From: a virus
Reading direction: 5' to 3' (one strand)
IMG/VR virus record: IMGVR_UViG_3300028569_002417
Coordinates: 1 to 64,000 of that record
DNA: 64,000 nt
The position numbers were made by a program, and so were the translations under genes. Of the stretch, positions 1 to 6,279 are shown piece after piece. The notes below the pieces were generated by a model. It made no database searches, had not been told where the DNA came from, and worked only from the letters and a program-made list of their open reading frames with translations. Position 1 is the first letter of the stretch. Each line of letters begins with the position of its first letter.

Positions 1-102
1 GTTGCACCAGCACCAGAAGTTGCACCAGCACCAGAAGTTGCACCAGCACCAGAAGTTGCACCAGCACCAGAAGTTGCACCAGCACCAGAAGTTGCACCAG
101 CA
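1..102 (+). repeat. 18-bp tandem repeat, about 5.7 copies
   Basis: The 18-base unit GTTGCACCAGCACCAGAA is repeated without a mismatch from base 1 to 90, with a partial sixth copy before the stop codon. The copies are identical at DNA level, which points to recent slippage or expansion. The array continues beyond the left edge by an unknown amount. Confidence 0.95.
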
Positions 103-105
103 TAG
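1..105 (+). CDS. C-terminal end of a Val-Ala-Pro-Ala-Pro-Glu repeat protein (partial)
   Basis: Open at the left edge. The frame reads V-A-P-A-P-E five times, then V-A-P-A and a TAG stop at 103-105. Such Pro/Ala/Glu tails are usually extended, flexible linkers or surface stalks. Nothing can be said about the rest of the protein. The protein at 23231 has a similar Ala/Pro/Lys tail, so low-complexity tails recur in this genome. Confidence 0.6.
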   Translation, partial: VAPAPEVAPAPEVAPAPEVAPAPEVAPAPEVAPA

Positions 106-139
106 AGTTGAATTTAATTAATCGTAACTATAACAAGTT

Positions 140-772
140 ATGTTTTACTTTATTCTTCCTGATTGTTGTATAGCATTTAATGCCAAGGTTGCGTCAACAG
201 CCTTGGCATTTTCTATTGTTCATAAGTATTATCCTGAAAGATTAGTAGATACTTTAGAGAGGCACAGAAAGAACACAGAGGGATTATCTGCTGAATTCAT
301 AAAAACATTGCCTGAATCTATTCAAAAATCCATATACAATGATAAATGTGATTCTGTGGCATTTTGGCAGAGTGTATGTTTAACAAAACCAAATCCTAAT
401 CCTCCGATTCTTTTATTGGTAAGAGAGCCTGTTGACAGGTTTATATCTGCTGTTGCTCATTTGCAAATTGATCCAGAGGTAACGATAAGTGCTTTGGAAT
501 CAAATGGGAAGATGGTTTTTCAAAAACTGTCGAGAAACGCCAGAAATGATACTCATTTGTTGCCGCAGCATATTTATAATGGTCCTGATACAAAGTTATA
601 CAAGTTTCCTGATGATTTAGAGAAACTTTGTCGTGATGCGAATCTTGATTGGCCATTGCCTAGAGTAAATGAAGGCAAATATACTAAGCCTGTTTTGACG
701 GAAGATCAAATTAGAAGAATAGAGGCATATTATTCTGAAGACATGAAAATTTGGAATTCAATGAACGGTTAG
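140..772 (+). CDS. Sulfotransferase family protein
   Basis: 210 aa. The N-terminal F-N-A-K-V-A-S-T-A-L-A matches the 5'-phosphosulfate loop of PAPS-dependent carbohydrate sulfotransferases. A second block, L-L-L-V-R-E-P-V-D-R-F-I-S-A near residue 95-108, matches the 3'-phosphate-binding R-x-P-x-x-R motif. It would transfer sulfate from PAPS to a sugar hydroxyl, probably on a surface glycan. No good Shine-Dalgarno sequence precedes the ATG. A second, only distantly similar sulfotransferase lies at 12361. The family call is firm; the acceptor is unknown. Confidence 0.75.
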   Translation: MFYFILPDCCIAFNAKVASTALAFSIVHKYYPERLVDTLERHRKNTEGLSAEFIKTLPESIQKSIYNDKCDSVAFWQSVCLTKPNPNPPILLLVREPVDRFISAVAHLQIDPEVTISALESNGKMVFQKLSRNARNDTHLLPQHIYNGPDTKLYKFPDDLEKLCRDANLDWPLPRVNEGKYTKPVLTEDQIRRIEAYYSEDMKIWNSMNG

Positions 773-795
773 TTATTCCAAGAAGAAAAAAGAAA

Positions 796-1179
796 TTAAT
801 AATCTTTTGGCATATGAATATATTTTCTGATTTCATAATCTATCTCAGGTTTATCGTGTCGTTGTAAAAAATATACATTATTTTTTATTTCAAAATCACA
901 AATTTTATTTATGCTTTCCACATCGCTCAAAATCCATTCCCAGCTTGATTCGGCACGATGTTGGCCACAAACAGCCATGTAGATGGTATTAATCATTTTT
1001 CCAGACCTATTGAGGTTATAGCTACGATTATTGCCTGCGTTAAATTGCAGGACGAAATTGATCCATTCTAAGGATGCTTCTTTCAAAATTCCAATAAATA
1101 AATCATTATTTAGCAAAGATTTGTCTTCGATTACTTTCTTTATGAGTTTCGAGAAAATTTTTGGCGTTTCGAGTTGCAT
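796..1179 (-). CDS. Hypothetical protein
   Basis: 127 aa, not recognised. It is mostly helical in appearance, with an N-terminal Lys-rich stretch and a Tyr/His-rich C-terminus. An AGAGG sequence about 9 nt upstream supports the ATG at 1179. It is convergent with the sulfotransferase gene, with 23 nt between the stops. There are no membrane segments, Cys motifs or catalytic motifs that I can name. Confidence 0.55.
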   Translation of the reverse strand: MQLETPKIFSKLIKKVIEDKSLLNNDLFIGILKEASLEWINFVLQFNAGNNRSYNLNRSGKMINTIYMAVCGQHRAESSWEWILSDVESINKICDFEIKNNVYFLQRHDKPEIDYEIRKYIHMPKDY

Positions 1180-1307
1180 TTGAATAGCCTCTTCTATTGA
1201 GCTAGACTTGCCTTGAGATGGTTATTGCACTCTTGTTTAGTGAGAAAATAAAGGCCAGTTACTTAAGAAAGAAAGTTGGAAATAATTAAAATTATTTTGT
1301 TTATATT

Positions 1308-1316
1308 GATAAATAG
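1308..1316 (+). promoter_or_regulatory. Candidate T4-type late promoter
   Basis: GATAAATAG lies 11 nt upstream of the ATG at 1328, resembling the T4 late -10 element TATAAATA. A TTGAGG ribosome-binding site follows it. This is a weaker match than the [CA]TAAATAATT examples elsewhere in the window. Confidence 0.35.
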
Positions 1317-1327
1317 CTTGAGGTTTT

Positions 1328-1813
1328 ATGAATAATTATTTTTATGAATCGAGTTATCTGCATTATTTAGCTGGTGTTATCAATGAGGATCAGTATCATG
1401 AGATATTGGGGTTTAATCTTCTTTCTCGTCCTGATTCAGACAAGGGTACTTTAGGTTTATATGATATTAATTTTGATAACAATCTGATGCATATTGATCC
1501 TGTTCGTTCAAGGGATGGTCTTAGTCCAGAGCAAAGTCGTCTTGCTAGCAAGAGTCGTATAAAGACTACTTTGGAGCTTACAGACGATCAGTTGGATGAT
1601 TTTGTTGATTCATTTGGTGATGACATTGCGAAGCATAAGTTGAAGGTTTATAAAAAATATAGTGTTAAATTTAACCATACGATTAGAGATGCCAAGTTAA
1701 AGATTATTGGGGACAAGTTGCACATTGATGCTTTGAACATTCACAGTGATTGTTTTGATTTTGCTTGTTTTATTGAGCTTTCTCCAGATCAGGTTTTTCA
1801 GATTAGAAGATAG
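1328..1813 (+). CDS. Protein with N-terminal LAGVINE tag; may continue through the TAG
   Basis: 161 aa. Residues about 13-21 read Y-L-A-G-V-I-N-E-D, a tag also seen in the proteins starting at 10819 (L-A-G-V-L-N-E-S) and 53664 (L-A-G-V-I-N-Q-D). The I-N-E/D step fits the (L/I)xE consensus of the T4 prohead protease. The rest is charged and not recognised. The stop is TAG at 1811-1813, and the reading frame continues open in the same phase for 137 more codons (next entry). A TTGAGG site supports the start. Confidence 0.6.
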   Translation: MNNYFYESSYLHYLAGVINEDQYHEILGFNLLSRPDSDKGTLGLYDINFDNNLMHIDPVRSRDGLSPEQSRLASKSRIKTTLELTDDQLDDFVDSFGDDIAKHKLKVYKKYSVKFNHTIRDAKLKIIGDKLHIDALNIHSDCFDFACFIELSPDQVFQIRR

Positions 1814-2227
1814 TTGTCATTATGTGGATATCATGCTGTTGGCACTGAATATCAAGGGACAAGTTTTCCGATGCCTTGGGGTGCAGCGTACATTACTGAA
1901 GAAATAAGGGATTTGAATTTAATGACTAAAACATCTATTTGTGAAAAATGCAAGATTTGGATTTACGATAGAGATTATGATACTGGATGGCAACTTAGGA
2001 TAAGGCTTGGTAATAAACCTCATCATGCATTTAGGCAAATTCAAAATCAAGTGCCAGATTTAGGAAAATACAATACTGGATATTCACAAACATATGTTTA
2101 TGATACAAAAGTTATTGCACATCATCTAAAAGGTGGAAGTCAAATAGAGGGATCTTATACGGAAGAACAAGTGAAAGAAATAAGAGGAAAGTATACAGAA
2201 TGGATTTGGAGTCAGTTGTATGATTAG
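1814..2227 (+). CDS. In-frame continuation after TAG, or separate gene with TTG start
   Basis: 137 codons directly after the TAG of the previous gene and in the same frame. The first codon is TTG and the first ATG comes only at 1871, so this is either a TTG-initiated gene, the downstream half of a gene broken by a nonsense mutation, or a readthrough product. The sequence has a C-E-K-C pair and many Tyr/Trp residues and looks like real protein. TAG serves as the ordinary stop of several nearby genes, so general amber recoding is unlikely. Function unknown. Confidence 0.45.
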   Translation: MSLCGYHAVGTEYQGTSFPMPWGAAYITEEIRDLNLMTKTSICEKCKIWIYDRDYDTGWQLRIRLGNKPHHAFRQIQNQVPDLGKYNTGYSQTYVYDTKVIAHHLKGGSQIEGSYTEEQVKEIRGKYTEWIWSQLYD

Positions 2228-2406
2228 TAAATCACTTCTGGTTCTTCTTCTTTAATATTCCAACATTTAGAAGAATCAGGAAAACTAACTGGATATCCCA
2301 TTTTCCATTCTAAACTGATTCCAAGTTCATGTCTACCAAAGGCATAATGTGTCATATTTTTGTTCCAGCATTTTTCTTGGCTGATATGATAAATGTTTCT
2401 TGTCAT
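2224..2406 (-). CDS. Small Trp/Cys protein, possible outlier of the CWS microprotein family
   Basis: 60 aa. Its ATG overlaps the TGA of the metallopeptidase gene upstream (ATGA), so translation is probably coupled. It has two K-C-W-N motifs (residues about 12 and 48) and I-S-L-E-W-K. The last resembles S-L-H-W-K in the microproteins at 3236 and 3426. No known function. Membership of the family is an inference from short motifs. Confidence 0.5.
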   Translation of the reverse strand: MTRNIYHISQEKCWNKNMTHYAFGRHELGISLEWKMGYPVSFPDSSKCWNIKEEEPEVIY

Positions 2407-2420
2407 GCTGTTTGTTCGCT
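2391..2420. repeat. 28-bp duplication, copy 1 (partner at 3226-3253)
   Basis: The sequence around 2393-2420 (minus: AGCGAACAAACA, CAT, AACAAGAAACAT-like) recurs at 3226-3253 with about two differences. It covers the C-terminal S-E-Q-T codons and stop of the metallopeptidase in one copy and of the microprotein at 3236 in the other. It marks a past duplication or gene insertion at this junction. Confidence 0.7.
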
Positions 2421-3176
2421 TTTTAATTCTTGCAAAAGATTAAAAAGTCTTTGTTGGAATTTACGCCAAAGTGTTGGTTTAGTTTTCCAATGCATCAAAG
2501 CCTCATAATCATTTCTGTTGATTATGCTACTGGTTATATCGTAATTTCCAGTTCTAAGAAATTCTTCTAATACTGATATTATTCTAGATTTATATTGTTC
2601 GTCTGTGTCATAAAATCTAAATTTAATATCAGACAAGATGCCCATTCCATAAGCATCAAATTCTTCTGGTGATTTATAATAAGAAGACACATTTCCCTGT
2701 GAAAAAAATTGTTTTCTTTCTGATGCTTTTTTTGCCCTATTTTCAGGATTTATTATTTGTGGATTAAGTTTTGGGTCGATTGCATGTATTGTTTCGTGAG
2801 ATAGTGCATTAACTATTGGTGGTATTTTTCTTCCGTTAGTATTAATGAAAAAGTTTCTGTTTTCTCTGAATATAATCAGAGATCTAATATTCATAACAAT
2901 TTCATCTGTCTTTGGATTATAATGTGCCATCCAATTATCGCCCAAGTCTTGAAGATAAACTGGAACTGATCTTCTTCCATCTTTTCTTTTAATTTCTCCG
3001 ACAAGAACTTTTTTTATAAAAGTTCTTGTATACAAATCATATAAATCTTCTTCAGAAGACTTTGAAATGACTATTTTCAATATTTTATCAGCGACTAAAT
3101 AAACATCTTCTTGTTGATCTTTATCAAGCTGCATGAACTTGCTTTCATTTATCATCCATTTTTTGAAATTTAACAT
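2403..3176 (-). CDS. Putative zinc metallopeptidase with capsid-targeting-like N-terminus
   Basis: 257 aa. The mid-protein motif L-S-H-E-T-I-H-A-I-D is an HExxH zinc-binding site followed by the D of a possible third ligand region, typical of gluzincin/metzincin-type peptidases. The N-terminus M-L-N-F-K-K-W-M-I-N-E-S matches the pattern F-x-x-W-hydrophobic-x-x-E of T4 internal-protein targeting peptides, with predicted cleavage after I-N-E. The start sits directly on a late-promoter-like CTAAATAATTT with no Shine-Dalgarno sequence. A role as a packaged, injected protease is inference. Two other tagged metallopeptidases occur at 6912 and 52343. Confidence 0.65.
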   Translation of the reverse strand: MLNFKKWMINESKFMQLDKDQQEDVYLVADKILKIVISKSSEEDLYDLYTRTFIKKVLVGEIKRKDGRRSVPVYLQDLGDNWMAHYNPKTDEIVMNIRSLIIFRENRNFFINTNGRKIPPIVNALSHETIHAIDPKLNPQIINPENRAKKASERKQFFSQGNVSSYYKSPEEFDAYGMGILSDIKFRFYDTDEQYKSRIISVLEEFLRTGNYDITSSIINRNDYEALMHWKTKPTLWRKFQQRLFNLLQELKSEQTA

Positions 3177-3187
3177 AAATTATTTAG
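3177..3187 (-). promoter_or_regulatory. T4-type late promoter motif abutting the start codon
   Basis: On the minus strand CTAAATAATTT is immediately followed by the ATG at 3176. In T4, transcription starts roughly 6-7 nt after TATAAATA, which would place the RNA 5' end at or next to this ATG. No AGGAG-like sequence is present between the motif and the ATG. Confidence 0.5.
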
Positions 3188-3235
3188 TTTGTTTATTCGT
3201 TTATTTTCCAATGATAGGAAAATGTATGTTTCTTG

Positions 3236-3442
3236 TTATGTTGTTTGTTCGCTTCTTTTCCAGTGAAGTGAAAATGAATGTCTCTTGGTCCAATGAAGGG
3301 CGCAAGATCTAAACATAGACCAAGAGCAAAACCAACTCATTGACCATGATTTGGATTTTCTATTTTGTCTTATAATAATAGACGTTGACCTATCGCCAGA
3401 CCAGCAATGATTCTCTGATACATTTTCAGTGTGTCTGTGCAT
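3236..3442 (-). CDS. CWS microprotein B
   Basis: 68 aa. Contains H-C-W-S-G-D-R-S (residues about 12-19), nearly the same as W-C-W-S-G-D-I-S in the microprotein at 8890. S-W-S-M-S-W and S-L-H-W-K follow. The start lies inside the end of the preceding gene (3426-3680), a 17-nt overlap. Rich in Ser, Trp, His and Arg; no signal peptide. Family function unknown. The C-terminal S-E-Q-T-T is shared with the metallopeptidase next door through a short duplication. Confidence 0.6.
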   Translation of the reverse strand: MHRHTENVSENHCWSGDRSTSIIIRQNRKSKSWSMSWFCSWSMFRSCALHWTKRHSFSLHWKRSEQTT

Positions 3443-3680
3443 TTTCTTTCCTATCTAAACAACTGCTTTTTGAACTATCTTTCCAGTGAAGAGATATTTT
3501 TACATCATGTATAATTTTCAAATTCCAGTTAGCAGATCTGTTTATATCAAATATATTTGATTCAGAATAATGTAAAACACCATGATCAGATCGACATAAT
3601 GTGTCGAAACTAAACTTAGAAAAAGAAATAAATCCCGTGAAAGGGAAGCATGACGATAAATTATTTCTTTTGAATATCAT
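3426..3680 (-). CDS. CWS microprotein A (MIFK type)
   Basis: 84 aa. Begins M-I-F-K at an ATGA overlap with the stop of the 3677 gene. It is less Trp-rich than its neighbours but carries I-S-L-H-W-K-D near residue 62, matching S-L-H-W-K in the next gene and I-S-L-E-W-K at 2224. It is translationally coupled on both sides. Function unknown; grouped with the array by position, start motif and the SLHWK motif. Confidence 0.5.
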   Translation of the reverse strand: MIFKRNNLSSCFPFTGFISFSKFSFDTLCRSDHGVLHYSESNIFDINRSANWNLKIIHDVKISLHWKDSSKSSCLDRKENAQTH

Positions 3681-3913
3681 GACTTAAAGCTTCTCTGCCA
3701 GACTTTTGAATCGGGATTTTGCTGGTAGGTCCATTCGCACCCTGTTGCTTCGAGCATTACTACATGAGCAATGCTTTCCAATTCTGTCTGATACTGATTG
3801 GCATCATCATATCTTAAGGTGTCTTCGGCTTTTTCAAGAGCCTCATGTCGATCATTTGCAATCACATCAATCGTGTGTGTTTGCGTTGACGTAATCTTAA
3901 CAGTGTACTTCAT
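3677..3913 (-). CDS. Small DpnD/PcfM-like protein
   Basis: 78 aa from the ATG at 3913, preceded by GGAG with good spacing; an upstream TTG in frame is a poorer start. The N-terminal half (M-K-Y-T-V-K-I-T, then I-D-V-I-A-N-D, E-A-L-E-K-A-E-D) follows the beta-strand/helix pattern of small DpnD/PcfM-like proteins found on plasmids and phages. Their role is unknown. Its stop overlaps the next ATG (ATGA), so it is embedded in the microprotein operon. The family call is tentative. Confidence 0.55.
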   Translation of the reverse strand: MKYTVKITSTQTHTIDVIANDRHEALEKAEDTLRYDDANQYQTELESIAHVVMLEATGCEWTYQQNPDSKVWQRSFKS

Positions 3914-3924
3914 CTTACTACTCC

Positions 3925-4062
3925 TCAAAAAATCATATCATTCCAAGGATAAGAACCAATTATTCTAAACGATCTGAAATATCCACTATCACATCTGCCA
4001 AAACAACAGATGTATCCTTTGTTCAATCTGCTCAAAGGGAGAGAATTTATTTTGAATATCAT
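3925..4062 (-). CDS. CWS microprotein D (MIFK type, 45 aa)
   Basis: 45 aa, starting M-I-F-K at an ATGA overlap with the TGA of microprotein C. Contains Y-I-C-C-F-G-R-C and a single Trp. It lacks the SWSW repeats, so it may be a divergent or decayed member. Its 3' end overlaps the ribosome-binding site (GAGGAG) of the 3913 gene. It is supported only by the overlap architecture and shared start. Confidence 0.4.
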   Translation of the reverse strand: MIFKINSLPLSRLNKGYICCFGRCDSGYFRSFRIIGSYPWNDMIF

Positions 4063-4250
4063 ATTTCGCCACCAAATTTAGACCAAGAATCATCATTGGT
4101 CCAAGACCAAGATTCTGTTCTGGAATTATACCAAGACCAAGACCTAGACTTAGCCCACATGCTCGACCATTGATCATATGGCCTAGACCAAGACCTAGAC
4201 ATAAAACACCAAGATCTACTAGACCTTTCCCAAAATATTTTCAAGATCAT
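4059..4250 (-). CDS. CWS microprotein C
   Basis: 63 aa: M-I-L-K start, S-R-S-W and S-R-S-W-S-W repeats, and a C-terminal G-G-E-I stop. Residues about 27-48 are almost identical to part of the protein at 6280 (shared R-S-W-S-W-Y-N-S-R-T-E-S-W-S-W), backed by a 60-bp DNA duplication with 3 mismatches. The stop overlaps the ATG of microprotein D. A GGTGA upstream of the ATG is the likely ribosome-binding site. No known homologous domain that I recognise. Confidence 0.6.
   Translation of the reverse strand: MILKIFWERSSRSWCFMSRSWSRPYDQWSSMWAKSRSWSWYNSRTESWSWTNDDSWSKFGGEI
4117..4176. repeat. 60-bp duplication, copy 1 (partner 6314-6373)
   Basis: These 60 bases match 6314-6373 with 3 mismatches and encode the shared R-S-W-S-W-Y-N-S-R-T-E region of the microproteins at 4059 and 6280, on the same strand and in the same frame. 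It is a recent duplication or gene-conversion tract. Confidence 0.85.
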
Positions 4251-4271
4251 AGATCACCATTAAACTCAGAC

Positions 4272-4445
4272 TTAGAACTTATGCCAAGACCTAGACCAAG
4301 ACCTAGACACAAACATGGACACAGACATAGTGCTAGAATTAGCCCACAGTCTTGACCAAATTGACCAAGACACAGACCAAAACCAAGGTCTAGACCAACA
4401 TCTAGAATAATTATCAACATAAAAAAATCTTTGCGATCTTATCAT
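4272..4445 (-). CDS. CWS microprotein E
   Basis: 57 aa. Start M-I-R-S overlaps the stop of microprotein F (ATGA). Has S-R-C-W-S near residue 14, followed by six further Trp residues in Ser/Arg context. It ends H-K-F 21 nt before microprotein C. The E-F-N-G-D-L-stop typical of family C-termini is present in another frame there, so an indel has probably replaced its original tail. Confidence 0.5.
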   Translation of the reverse strand: MIRSQRFFYVDNYSRCWSRPWFWSVSWSIWSRLWANSSTMSVSMFVSRSWSRSWHKF

Positions 4446-4594
4446 ATTTCACCATTATGATAAACAAGTGAATACCTAAACTCAGAACCAGACCAAGACT
4501 TACACCAAGACACAGACCAAAACTCATACCCAGACCAACATCTAGACACAGACCAAGGGTCAGAATGCTTGCACCCAAATGCTTTTAATGTCAT
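4442..4594 (-). CDS. CWS microprotein F
   Basis: 50 aa: start M-T-L-K, V-S-R-C-W-S-G near residue 16-22, then S-V-S-W-C-K-S-W-S, and C-terminal H-N-G-E-I with its TGA overlapping the next ATG. The start overlaps the stop of microprotein G. The A-A-T-G-G-T-G-A bases coding N-G-E also provide the GGTGA that probably serves as ribosome-binding site for the next gene. Too short for routine ORF calling. Confidence 0.55.
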   Translation of the reverse strand: MTLKAFGCKHSDPWSVSRCWSGYEFWSVSWCKSWSGSEFRYSLVYHNGEI

Positions 4595-4773
4595 AATTCA
4601 CCATTAAACAAAAAAGACCTATCTGAAGACAAGGACAAGGACAAAGACCAAGACCAAGACCAAGTCACAGACAAAAACCAAGACCTAGCACCAGACTCAG
4701 ACCAAGAATTAGATCTAGACTTAGATTTAGACCAACATTTAACAATTGAAGAACTATTGGTTTTGATGATCAT
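4591..4773 (-). CDS. CWS microprotein G
   Basis: 60 aa: M-I-I-K start, V-K-C-W-S-K near residue 11-16, a S-W-S-W-S-L-S-L-S-L-S tract and C-terminal L-F-N-G-E-L. Both ends overlap neighbours by ATGA. The SW tract is encoded by repeated TCT-TGG hexamers, so repeat slippage probably changes its length over time. Confidence 0.55.
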   Translation of the reverse strand: MIIKTNSSSIVKCWSKSKSRSNSWSESGARSWFLSVTWSWSWSLSLSLSSDRSFLFNGEL

Positions 4774-4892
4774 GTATTATCATACCAATGTTTAGGTCGA
4801 AAACAAGCCATGTTCCAAGACCAAGATCTTGTCCAACGCTGAAGCACAGACCAGCATCTAGATGACCTGTTACGATTGTTTTTGAAGATCAT
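4770..4892 (-). CDS. CWS microprotein H (40 aa)
   Basis: 40 aa, the shortest member: M-I-F-K start, S-S-R-C-W-S near residue 10-15 and T-R-S-W-S-W near 22-27. Its TGA overlaps the ATG of microprotein G and its ATG overlaps the TGA of microprotein I. It lacks the NGE tail. Confidence 0.5.
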   Translation of the reverse strand: MIFKNNRNRSSRCWSVLQRWTRSWSWNMACFRPKHWYDNT

Positions 4893-5101
4893 ATTTCACC
4901 ATTAAACAAAGAATTATTAAACCAAGACCAAGACTCATATAAAGACCTAGACCAATTCTCAGAATCAGCCATAGACCGATTCCCACACCTAGAGTAATAA
5001 ACAGACCAAGACCAAGAGTTAGAGCAATAAACAGACCAAGACCAAGAAATAGATCTAGAGTTATGCTTAATGCGATTGTGACCAACTGTTTTGAAAATCA
5101 T
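4889..5101 (-). CDS. CWS microprotein I
   Basis: 70 aa: M-I-F-K start; repeats S-I-S-W-S-W-S-V-Y and S-W-S-W-S-V-Y-Y-S-R-C; ends S-L-F-N-G-E-I. It shows an internal duplication of the SWSWSVY unit. Coupled by ATGA to microprotein J upstream and H downstream. Confidence 0.55.
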   Translation of the reverse strand: MIFKTVGHNRIKHNSRSISWSWSVYCSNSWSWSVYYSRCGNRSMADSENWSRSLYESWSWFNNSLFNGEI

Positions 5102-5262
5102 AAATCACCATTAAACAAAGTCATGCAATCTTCTGAGGATTTAACTATGCTCTGTGACCAACATAGAGATTCTCCCCAAGACCACGAATTGTTCCACCAG
5201 ACTGGAGATCCCCACAGATTGTGTGCAAAAGTTCTACAACAACATTCGCCAGTCCTGAACAT
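5098..5262 (-). CDS. CWS microprotein J, first of the array
   Basis: 54 aa starting M-F-R-T-G-E-C-C-C-R. Contains V-W-W-N-N-S-W-S-W-G and S-L-C-W-S-Q, ending T-L-F-N-G-D-L. An AGAGGA upstream of the ATG is a proper Shine-Dalgarno site and the gene follows 20 nt after the acetyltransferase-like gene. This suggests J is the entry point for ribosomes into the coupled array. Confidence 0.55.
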   Translation of the reverse strand: MFRTGECCCRTFAHNLWGSPVWWNNSWSWGESLCWSQSIVKSSEDCMTLFNGDL

Positions 5263-5282
5263 AGATCGAATCCTCTATGCAA

Positions 5283-5726
5283 CTACCGTAGAAACTTAAC
5301 CCATCTTTGCTTGGGTTCTGTTGGCTGATCCGTTCTATTAATGACCCCGTCATTTCTTTTCCATTGACCACCATTTGTTACTGCTTCCATAATCCAACCA
5401 CTTGCTTTGAGACTGGTGCCCGGTTCGCTTTGTAATATGTAGGTTTGTATTTTGGTGTAACCCATTTCTTTAGCAATCCGAGCGCAGGCACCATACAGTT
5501 TTGAACAAGCGTTAGGTGTGCCATCAGTGCATAGTCTTGCCACTTCAAGAGTTAAACCATCATCTGAAGCACGAGCAACTGGTCTGCCACAAATAGCAAT
5601 CCCCACATAGATATCATCTTTAGTTAAACCTATGCTAAACTTATGTCCAACGCTAGTTTTATGATGTCGATGCCATTGTAAAACAATTTCATTTGCTTTT
5701 TTTAAGACGATAGGAACAATCTTCAT
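5283..5726 (-). CDS. GNAT-like acetyltransferase-related protein (XF1762 type)
   Basis: 147 aa. Features of the small phage/plasmid XF1762-like family: an N-terminal helix with H-R-H-H, strand V-G-I-A-I-C-G-R-P-V-A-R, L-E-V-A-R-L-C-T-D-G, and N-A-C-S-K-L-Y-G-A, which resembles a GNAT acetyl-CoA-binding fold. Substrate unknown. It immediately precedes the CWS microprotein array in one transcription unit. The family call comes from recalled similarity. Confidence 0.65.
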   Translation of the reverse strand: MKIVPIVLKKANEIVLQWHRHHKTSVGHKFSIGLTKDDIYVGIAICGRPVARASDDGLTLEVARLCTDGTPNACSKLYGACARIAKEMGYTKIQTYILQSEPGTSLKASGWIMEAVTNGGQWKRNDGVINRTDQPTEPKQRWVKFLR

Positions 5727-5747
5727 TGCAATCCAATCTCTGCTATT

Positions 5748-5834
5748 TTACAGTATAATTAGGTCATTCCCTGCGTAAACTGTATTGATATAGTCCTTGC
5801 GAGTCTTTTTCTCAAAGACTATTTGTGTGTTCAT
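5748..5834 (-). CDS. Very small ORF (28 aa)
   Basis: 28 codons with an ATG at 5834 directly after the TGA of the 5837 gene; the GGTGA overlapping that stop gives a ribosome-binding site. The peptide is charged, with F-E-K-K-T-R-K-D-Y and hydrophobic L-I-I-L at the end. It could be a leader peptide or chance; only its placement in the operon supports it. Confidence 0.3.
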   Translation of the reverse strand: MNTQIVFEKKTRKDYINTVYAGNDLIIL

Positions 5835-5836
5835 CG

Positions 5837-6223
5837 TCACCACCAGCTACTATAAAAAACATAAAGACCATCACCTATTGCTCTTTTAGACTGATAGATG
5901 AAATCAATATCATTTTCAATCGATTTACTATCAGGAGGATTATCGCCAAAGAAAAAACCTTCTGTGTTAGGAAGATTACCTCCTCTGATATCTTTTTCTA
6001 AATCTTCCAAATCTTCTAGCGTAAGCACAACATAATCACAATTGAACTCTCCTGTCCCACCTTTTTTATAATAAAGTTTTTTCATCCATCCATGAAGATC
6101 ATGATGCTTTCTCCAGTAAAATAATTGATTTTTATCGAGTCCTTCCACAAAGACTGGATTTGTGTCTTTCAGTTCAACAACATCTTCTTTTTTTACTGAA
6201 TAAACAAACATGTCAAGTCCCAT
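5837..6223 (-). CDS. Conserved phage protein, MGLDM family
   Basis: 128 aa. M-G-L-D-M at the N-terminus, F-Y-W-R-K-H near residue 35, D-Y-V-V-L-T-L-E-D-L, and G-F-F-F-G plus Y-Q-S near the C-terminus are hallmarks of a widespread small phage/bacterial family. That family is sometimes misnamed phosphoglycerate kinase; its function is unknown. AGGAG lies 7-8 nt before the ATG. It is part of the minus-strand small-gene operon. Confidence 0.65.
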   Translation of the reverse strand: MGLDMFVYSVKKEDVVELKDTNPVFVEGLDKNQLFYWRKHHDLHGWMKKLYYKKGGTGEFNCDYVVLTLEDLEDLEKDIRGGNLPNTEGFFFGDNPPDSKSIENDIDFIYQSKRAIGDGLYVFYSSWW

Positions 6224-6279
6224 AAGACACTCCTATATGCCTGACCAAAACATAGACCAACTCCAAGGCATGGACCTAT

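Larger units (their letters stand above)
3925..5262 (-). repeat. Degenerate tandem gene array with TCTTGG hexamer runs
   Basis: On the plus strand this stretch is full of AGACCAAGACC-type repeats, which read as Ser-Trp/Ser-Arg codons on the minus strand. A second element, TTTAATGGTGA-NN-TATGAT, recurs before the ATGs at 5101, 4892, 4594, 4445 (degenerate) and 4250. It encodes the end of one microprotein (N-G-E-I/L or N-G-D-L), the GGTGA ribosome-binding site and the start of the next. It is therefore a gene array rather than noncoding satellite DNA. Confidence 0.7.

Noticed and set aside
3925-5262. CRISPR array or noncoding satellite
   Set aside because: Repeats are of variable length and spacing with no constant unit and unique spacers, and they resolve into overlapping reading frames with proper starts, stops and ribosome-binding sites.
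4170-5299. Plus-strand ORFs at 4170-4355 and 5063-5299
   Set aside because: Pro/Arg-rich reverse readings of the Ser/Trp codons of the array, without ribosome-binding sites or related neighbours.
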